Below are positions 16,337 to 20,340 of a DNA stretch of 20,340 bases, in pieces. The stretch's first letter is position 1. Each line of letters starts with the position of its first letter. The notes beneath the pieces are model-generated. The model made no database searches and was not told the DNA's origin. It saw only the letters and a list, made by a program, of their open reading frames with translations. A program made the translations under genes and the position numbers. The DNA is from a virus: positions 1 to 20,340 of the IMG/VR virus record IMGVR_UViG_3300031774_000205; one strand, given 5' to 3'.

Positions 16337-17020
16337 TTACTTAGTTTGCTGATTAGAATATAGTGCGTTAGCTATGCCGTTAAAATCTTTTGGAACATTG
16401 GATTTACCAGTAGCACCTTGAGAATTACCAACATAACTGTCTTCACTAATTGCCTTACCTGCTCTGTACATAAACCTGATTATCTCAGGATGATTTCCAA
16501 AGCCTGTTTCTTGTAGCAGCGATTTTAAAGAATCAGAACCAAAAGCTTCTAGAGATTTTTTTGCAATGTCTAAATTAGCATTTAAATTTTCACCACCAAA
16601 TTCTTCATCTGATTGTGAATCATTAGCCCAATCTATTTTTGCTTGCTCCATAGCTTTGGCTTGTTTTTCCTGTATTACAGGAGCAACTTTGTCCAATACT
16701 TTTTGTGCATCTTTTTGTGGCAGGTCAAGTTCTTTAGCGACTTCACCGAATGCATTAACTACATCGGGGTCGAGTTCTTCAGATTCGTCAGTAATCTGTG
16801 TGTTGAACTCGTATGTTTCAGGCGCACCTTCTGGTTTTTCCTGATCGCTAGTTTCACTTTCAACAGCGGTTTCATCCGAAACTTGTTGATCCTGTACACC
16901 TTCAGTTTGCTGCTGGGTGTCAGTAGTCGCTTCAGTTGATTGCTCAGTTGTTGCGTCTACTGGCTGCTGCGAATCACCTTCATTTGTTTGGTTGGCTTCC
17001 GTCATCAGCGTCTCTGACAT
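16337..17020 (-). CDS. Capsid scaffold (assembly) protein
   Basis: A 227-residue acidic protein directly before the major capsid gene, the standard place for a podovirus scaffold that guides shell assembly and then leaves. Residues 1-75 are low complexity, rich in Thr, Gln, Glu and Ser. They are followed by a predicted helical region with EELDPDVVNAFGEVAKELDLPQ and AQKVLDKVAPVIQEKQ, then IDWANDSQSDEEFGGE and a segment ending FGNHPEIIRFMYRAGKAI, a motif typical of scaffolds of this type; the C terminus is flexible. AAGGAG lies six bases before the ATG, inside the 3' end of the Bbp19-like gene. Assignment rests on position, composition and the HPE...R motif. Confidence 0.88.
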   Translation of the reverse strand: MSETLMTEANQTNEGDSQQPVDATTEQSTEATTDTQQQTEGVQDQQVSDETAVESETSDQEKPEGAPETYEFNTQITDESEELDPDVVNAFGEVAKELDLPQKDAQKVLDKVAPVIQEKQAKAMEQAKIDWANDSQSDEEFGGENLNANLDIAKKSLEAFGSDSLKSLLQETGFGNHPEIIRFMYRAGKAISEDSYVGNSQGATGKSNVPKDFNGIANALYSNQQTK

Positions 17021-17324
17021 TTTTTTGCTCCTTGATCATTGTCGGATACAGTTCTGGGCAGAGAGTGTGAACCAAGTTAAGTAATTGCAAACCATAATTT
17101 CTGTTACCTTCGCTAAATGACATTGCCATTGCGTTGGTGTTAAACGATGATCGAAATACACCTGCTTGTTCCAGAAGTCTCCAGACTAATCTGCGACCCC
17201 TCTTGCTGCTCATGAGCCATTTAATATCCGATTCTTCGTTCTGTCGGTCAATTCTTTCTGCGGACTTTTTATTGTCTTTAGATTTCTGTTGACTTTTAAG
17301 ATCGAGAGGATTGTATTCGCTCAT
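16980..17324 (-). CDS. Bbp19-like head protein
   Basis: The protein has 114 residues: a charged, lysine-rich N-terminal part (to about residue 32), then WLMSSKRGRRLVWRLLEQAGVF, FNTNAMAMSFSEGNRNYGLQL and HTLCPELYPTMIKEQ. The GR...W.LLE.AG.....F.......F.EG.RN.GL..L pattern is that of Bbp19 of Bordetella phage BPP-1 and similar proteins encoded beside scaffold and capsid genes. The function in virions is not settled. There is no ribosome binding site before the ATG; the -10-like box of the putative promoter ends two bases upstream, so the message may be leaderless. Its last 41 bases overlap the start of the scaffold gene. LYPTM recalls the LYPxM endings of two small upstream proteins. Confidence 0.8.
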   Translation of the reverse strand: MSEYNPLDLKSQQKSKDNKKSAERIDRQNEESDIKWLMSSKRGRRLVWRLLEQAGVFRSSFNTNAMAMSFSEGNRNYGLQLLNLVHTLCPELYPTMIKEQKNVRDADDGSQPNK

Positions 17325-17326
17325 GC

Positions 17327-17363
17327 TCTAATATATCTATCCATAACTATGTTACGGTCACAC
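17327..17363 (-). promoter_or_regulatory. Putative late phage promoter, copy 1
   Basis: On the minus strand the site reads GTGTGACCGTAA (17363-17352), a 16-base spacer, then TATATTAGA (17335-17327). The same two blocks with exactly the same spacing occur at 11271-11307, while the spacers agree at only 4 of 16 positions. Conserved blocks around an unconserved spacer of fixed length are what a sigma-type promoter looks like: TATATT as -10, with the upstream block as -35 or activator site. The element fills nearly all of the 39-base gap before the Bbp19-like gene. A start of transcription about seven bases after TATATT would fall at the ATG itself. Confidence 0.6.
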
Positions 17364-17546
17364 CTATGCCATTTTAGGATATAACTTTTTTGCTTTTTCT
17401 TTGTCACTTGTTTTCTGACTTTTTTTTATAGCTTCATCAGTTGGCGCACCTTTTGATCCTTTTTTACGCATCTTTTCACCAGAACCTTTTGCAATCCTGT
17501 CACGTTTTGCGTGTATGTTATCCCATAATCCTCTTTGTTTTCCCAT
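17364..17546 (-). CDS. Conserved small basic phage protein (GLWDNIHAKRDRI type), 60 residues
   Basis: Very basic protein starting MGKQRGLWDNIHAKRDRIAK, followed by GSGEKMRKKGSKGAP and a lysine-rich helix that ends KKLYPKMA. The GL..NIHAKR.RI..GSGEKMRK.GSKGAPT pattern is a recurrent small phage protein found near head genes; its function is not known to me. GGAGG lies nine bases before the ATG. The TAG stop is immediately followed by the left half of the putative late promoter at 17327-17363, so this gene closes the first transcription block. Confidence 0.75.
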   Translation of the reverse strand: MGKQRGLWDNIHAKRDRIAKGSGEKMRKKGSKGAPTDEAIKKSQKTSDKEKAKKLYPKMA

Positions 17547-17548
17547 AA

Positions 17549-17698
17549 TTAACTACCTCCATACAACTGATCAGCAATATTCTTTGTTTTTCTTTTGTCT
17601 TTTTTTTCTTTTAATCGTTTTTGTTTTTCTAACTCTACCATTTTTCTAAATTGCTCTTTGTAAGCAGATGGCATTTTTTGAAAATTAGGATCAGTCAT
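17549..17698 (-). CDS. Small basic protein, 49 residues
   Basis: A short frame begins MTDPNFQKMPSAYKEQF and runs into a highly charged Lys/Arg/Glu helix (about residues 18-38), ending ADQLYGGS. Its start is two bases after the previous stop codon and lacks a clear ribosome binding site, so expression would depend on coupling to the upstream frame. The GGAGG that serves the next gene lies at its 3' end. The N-terminal DPNFQKMP...K..F motif looks designed rather than random, and the frame exactly fills an otherwise empty space. No family was recognised. Confidence 0.5.
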   Translation of the reverse strand: MTDPNFQKMPSAYKEQFRKMVELEKQKRLKEKKDKRKTKNIADQLYGGS

Positions 17699-17700
17699 AA

Positions 17701-17847
17701 TTAAAACATTGATGGGTAAAGTTTTTTTAATTTTTCTAATTCTTTTTTATCTTTTTCTGAAGCCATACCTCCATCTATTTTAGTTTTTATAAGTGTTATT
17801 TTTCTTTTTTGCATATTAGAAATAACACCTTCTTTTTTTTCAGCCAT
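17701..17847 (-). CDS. Small lysine-rich protein, 48 residues
   Basis: A short frame begins MAEKKEGVISN, has nearly one third lysine, and ends with KLKKLYPSMF before a TAA. AGGAG lies nine bases before the ATG, just after the previous stop, and the gene fits the gap between its neighbours with no slack, which argues that it is translated. It is very likely helical. The ending LYPSM recurs as LYPKM in the 60-residue protein and LYPTM in the Bbp19-like protein downstream. Function is unknown. A basic mini protein among head genes could bind DNA or the acidic scaffold, but this is only inference. Confidence 0.6.
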   Translation of the reverse strand: MAEKKEGVISNMQKRKITLIKTKIDGGMASEKDKKELEKLKKLYPSMF

Positions 17848-17856
17848 AATAAACTC

Positions 17857-18219
17857 CTATGCTAAATAAGTTGCGGTTTTAGCAACAGGTGTTGCTTTTG
17901 GTGCAGGTTTGGGTTTGCTTTCGTACAAACCTTTTGCCTGATCTTTTGTTTTGTCAATAGGATCAATACCCATTGCACATATTTGTAACTCTACATTCTG
18001 TTCAACACCATCTTTTTCTTTACTTTCCCTAACAGTTTTTACATAAGTAATAGCTTTTATCATCATTTCACTACCAGCTTCTGGTAACTTTTCTATCCCT
18101 AACTTTTCTAACTCTTCCCTACCAAGAGATATACACAAACCGTAGCTATACATTGGTTCGTCATACATTTCTTTGCTGTCAATAGGTTGTGGGTCTTTTT
18201 TAAGATCAATTAAATCCAT
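17857..18219 (-). CDS. Capsid-staple-like small protein
   Basis: The protein has 120 residues. It begins MDLIDLKKDP and then shows a conserved-looking block of YSYGLCISLGREELEKLG, LPEAGSEMMIKAITYV and ELQICAMGI, followed by a Lys/Pro/Ala-rich flexible tail from about residue 95. The YGL...L..E.L.KLG...LP..G..M.I.A pattern matches, from memory, the small phage proteins now annotated as capsid staple proteins, which bind the outside of the shell and lock capsomers together. GGAGGT lies a few bases before the ATG, inside the end of the portal gene. The portal-staple-Bbp19-scaffold-capsid order supports a head role. The family assignment needs a profile search. Confidence 0.65.
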   Translation of the reverse strand: MDLIDLKKDPQPIDSKEMYDEPMYSYGLCISLGREELEKLGIEKLPEAGSEMMIKAITYVKTVRESKEKDGVEQNVELQICAMGIDPIDKTKDQAKGLYESKPKPAPKATPVAKTATYLA

Positions 18220-18220
18220 G

Positions 18221-19897
18221 TTATACCTCCATTGGTGATGGTGAATTGTAACCGCTAAACTGATTCATCATATCCATAACATTATCAGGATTAGTGTTAC
18301 CTAGTTTAGATACATTTTCAGCAGCACGTTGTTGCGCTTCGGCTTGCGCTGCTTGTTGCTGTGCTTGCGCTCTTTGTTGACGTATTATTGCTACTTCTTT
18401 GTCAGCTACTATCAATTCTGGGTCAATTCCTAACATATCAGCATAATTATCTGCCCATGCGTCAGAATCAAATTTATCTAATACATCAGGTTTCATCTGG
18501 GCAATAGCTCCCATTGTATTTGTATACCTATCAATGCTATTTGTACCAATTGCACGTTGTGCTTGTGCCAACATAGATACAAATTCTACGTTTAATTCCA
18601 TGCCTTGCAACTCTTCTGGGGCTGGTGGTATTAAACCTGACTCAAGCATTCTGCTAAACGTAATATCAACTAATGGATCTAGCAATTCATTATGTAATCT
18701 TTCTAATACTGGCCCTAACATAAGCAGTTTTTCTTCATGTCGTTCTGCTACTTCTGTTGCGGTCATCCTTGTATCAGTAGCATTAGCCAACATAAGGAAC
18801 AAATCAGCATAAAAACTACCATTAATACGTTGCCTTACATCCTGTATATCCATTAACAAGTGTTGTAAGTTTAAATTTACTGCAAATGCCGTTTCTATTT
18901 TGCCCTGTTGACCATCAACAAACGTAACACCACCCGGTAAACTATCTACATCACGGTTTTTAAGATAACTAGGTACTTGTAATGGTGGTTTTGTTTGGTA
19001 ATCAATGCCTTGTGCCTTGCGTAATTGTTCATGTTGTAACTGTTTTACGTCACCTAATGCTTCCATTCCCGGTGAATTGCCATAAATATCACCACCAGAT
19101 ATACCCCATCTTGGTACAACTACAGGAAAATCTTTAAATCCACTTTCTCTTAATACACTTTCGCCATCACCACCCATCTCAAAATAACAAGACTTGTATG
19201 CCATGTTCATATTGTCTTTTTTTGCAAAGTCACGCTCTCTGTCATCTCTTGGTTCTATCGCATGAACTATTGTTATCCATTGATCTAATGAACCTCTGTC
19301 GTGCAAGTTTTTAACAGACGTTGAACAGTTGTTATATCCAAACTCTCTTACAACTTCTCCTACTGTTTTTTGGAATTCTCTATACAAAGTGTTTACTCTG
19401 CCCTGATAATCCTGTGCTATTGCATATTCTCCTACCGTTACTGGGTAATGATGGATTGCATTTTTGCTATCAGGCAAAATAATAGAGCCAGCAGTTCCAA
19501 ATGCTCCTAATTCTTCATACATTCCATGTAATGATCTATATGTATTGGATTTAGTAAACACCAATTGCATACGTTCTGTTACATCAGCTAACCATAGTTT
19601 TACAGGTGGGTATTTGTTTAAATCTGGGTCAACTGTTCCTAATCTAAACCAAGGTCTTGCAGGGCTTGTAGCACCTGCCATCATGCCAGCACCTAATGTT
19701 CTTAATGCTCTTGTACCAGTATTGTCATATATAGAATTATGTCTTCTATGGCCTTTATTTCTATCCTGTTGAAAATATCTTCCGTTTCTTGGCAGTAAAT
19801 ATGTAGTAACTTCTTGCCAATGTGACCACCATGTAGCCCTTTCAGATTTAAGATGACCCCATCTTGTAAGTAATTTATCTCGTTTTGTTTTATACAT
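18221..19897 (-). CDS. Portal protein (head-to-tail connector)
   Basis: At 558 residues it has the usual length of the T7 gp8-like head-tail connector family. These proteins form the twelve-part ring at one capsid vertex through which DNA is packaged and ejected. The N-terminal third shows the family pattern: an aromatic-rich helix with ATWWSHW and YLLPRNGRYF, then NSIYDNTGTRALRTLGAGMMAGATSP starting near residue 55, followed by PARPWFRL. The middle holds the conserved segment with PVVVPRW and GNSPGMEALGDVKQLQ. The last 60 residues are a Gln/Ala-rich helix and a flexible tail, as in other connectors. There is no strong ribosome binding site; the start lies three bases after the previous stop, so translation is probably coupled. 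The terminase genes expected upstream are not in the window. Confidence 0.95.
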   Translation of the reverse strand: MYKTKRDKLLTRWGHLKSERATWWSHWQEVTTYLLPRNGRYFQQDRNKGHRRHNSIYDNTGTRALRTLGAGMMAGATSPARPWFRLGTVDPDLNKYPPVKLWLADVTERMQLVFTKSNTYRSLHGMYEELGAFGTAGSIILPDSKNAIHHYPVTVGEYAIAQDYQGRVNTLYREFQKTVGEVVREFGYNNCSTSVKNLHDRGSLDQWITIVHAIEPRDDRERDFAKKDNMNMAYKSCYFEMGGDGESVLRESGFKDFPVVVPRWGISGGDIYGNSPGMEALGDVKQLQHEQLRKAQGIDYQTKPPLQVPSYLKNRDVDSLPGGVTFVDGQQGKIETAFAVNLNLQHLLMDIQDVRQRINGSFYADLFLMLANATDTRMTATEVAERHEEKLLMLGPVLERLHNELLDPLVDITFSRMLESGLIPPAPEELQGMELNVEFVSMLAQAQRAIGTNSIDRYTNTMGAIAQMKPDVLDKFDSDAWADNYADMLGIDPELIVADKEVAIIRQQRAQAQQQAAQAEAQQRAAENVSKLGNTNPDNVMDMMNQFSGYNSPSPMEV

Positions 19898-19900
19898 TAA

Positions 19901-20215
19901 TTAGCCCAATAAAGTACTACCGCCACCTAAGTTTAATTTATTAGGATCTACACCTTTAGCTCCTGTAAGTAATGTACCTCCTTGATTTTCACTTTCAACT
20001 GCTGTTTGTATTACGTTAGCGTCAGGACTTTTTCTGTTTGCCTTGTTATATTCTTGCTGCGCTGTTTCTTGTTGCTTTTTAGCAGTTTCTTCTGCCTTTT
20101 GATTAGCTCGTCTTTGTTCTGCTAATCGCTTTTGTTGTGCTTTTTTTTGTTCCTGGCCTTTAACTATTGAATAACCAGTTCCAATTACTGATGTAATTGC
20201 TCCTACTACCGCCAT
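19901..20215 (-). CDS. Small pre-portal virion-type protein, glycine-rich C terminus
   Basis: The protein has 104 residues. It opens with a short hydrophobic stretch (MAVVGAITSVIGTGYSIV), continues with a long Lys/Gln/Glu/Ala helix at about residues 20-55 that is probably a coiled coil, and ends in a glycine-rich tail with TLLTGAKGV and a final GGGSTLLG. Small proteins with this TLLTG...LLG ending are common just before the portal gene in podovirus genomes; their role is not established, though the position suggests a head or connector part. A start 13 codons upstream (20254) is possible, but the ATG at 20215 has AAGGAG seven bases before it and the upstream extension looks like the end of the previous gene. 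The portal gene begins three bases after its stop codon. Confidence 0.75.
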   Translation of the reverse strand: MAVVGAITSVIGTGYSIVKGQEQKKAQQKRLAEQRRANQKAEETAKKQQETAQQEYNKANRKSPDANVIQTAVESENQGGTLLTGAKGVDPNKLNLGGGSTLLG

Positions 20216-20216
20216 G

Positions 20217-20339
20217 TCATAACTCCTTAGAAAAAATAATGTCTTGCACACCATATTTTAGTCTCGGTAATATTGCAGCTAAAGACGTATTTTCTTTTGC
20301 GTGCCATAACATTAGTTTGCATCCGAGTGATGTTGCATG
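20217..20339 (-). CDS. C-terminal end of an unidentified upstream phage gene (partial)
   Basis: Forty codons are open from the right edge to a TGA. The residues read HATSLGCKLMLWHAKE and continue to an end in IIFSKEL. The frame was chosen over a second open frame because its codons follow the AT-biased use of the neighbours and because its stop lies one base before the next start, the spacing usual in this operon. The rest of the gene is outside the window, so no function can be assigned. In podovirus genomes this place next to the small pre-portal gene often holds a small acetyltransferase-like or packaging-related gene, but the visible residues do not decide this. Confidence 0.5.
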   Translation of the reverse strand, partial: HATSLGCKLMLWHAKENTSLAAILPRLKYGVQDIIFSKEL

Positions 20340-20340
20340 G

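Noticed and set aside
14929-16939. Plus-strand open frames over the cement, capsid and scaffold genes, and a 60-codon minus-strand frame at 15548-15730
   Set aside because: They lie entirely within confident genes in other frames; their hydrophobic, repetitive composition is what antisense of AT-rich coding DNA gives.
20216-20254. Upstream start (MVCKTLFFLRSYD) for the small pre-portal protein
   Set aside because: The ATG at 20215 has AAGGAG at good distance, and the extension overlaps the end of the previous gene.
20227-20340. Alternative open frame at the right edge ending in KIWCARHYFF
   Set aside because: Rich in Cys, Trp and His with atypical codons; the frame ending IIFSKEL has better codon use and operon spacing.
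1-20340. tRNA genes, CRISPR array, insertion sequence, integrase or attachment site
   Set aside because: No cloverleaf-like, repeat-spacer, transposase or integrase signal was found on reading either strand.

Overview
The window is the structural (late) half of the genome of a short-tailed, podovirus-type bacteriophage. Every supported gene reads on the minus strand, so the functional order runs from the right edge to the left edge. The DNA is AT-rich, genes are packed with gaps of a few bases, and most starts have an AGGAG-type ribosome binding site. An AT-rich aquatic host such as a marine alphaproteobacterium would fit, but the host is inferred and not shown.

Head region (20339 to 14521): the tail end of an unidentified gene, a small glycine-ended virion-type protein, the portal, a capsid-staple-like protein, three tiny lysine-rich proteins, a Bbp19-like protein, an acidic scaffold, the major capsid protein, a Bbp16-like cement protein and a small protein ending in a HeH/LEM-like helical domain. 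The Bbp19, capsid and Bbp16-like set resembles the head of Bordetella phage BPP-1. A strong hairpin terminator closes this block, in the position T7 uses for its terminator after the capsid gene.

Tail and ejection region (14447 to the left edge): a T7 gp11-like tail adaptor, a tail nozzle protein with two inserted sugar-binding or adhesion-like modules, two internal virion proteins in the gp14 and gp15 positions, and one giant open frame of at least 2760 codons in the gp16 position that runs off the left edge. The giant protein is a polyvalent protein. It carries an ADP-ribosyltransferase-like domain, a second YHxT-type domain, a zinc metalloprotease domain with HETAH, and a membrane-active C-terminal part. 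It is probably packaged and injected with the DNA.

The least expected signals are three. (1) A 37-base bipartite element, GTGTGACCGTAA-N16-TATATTAGA, occurs twice, each time directly after a stop codon and before a structural operon; it is a likely phage late promoter. (2) A 129-codon frame with a consensus ribosome binding site is embedded in the giant gene, in a GC-richer island over the second YHxT domain. (3) An LYPxM motif recurs near the C terminus of three of the four consecutive genes before the scaffold. No tRNA, CRISPR array, insertion sequence or integrase is visible.
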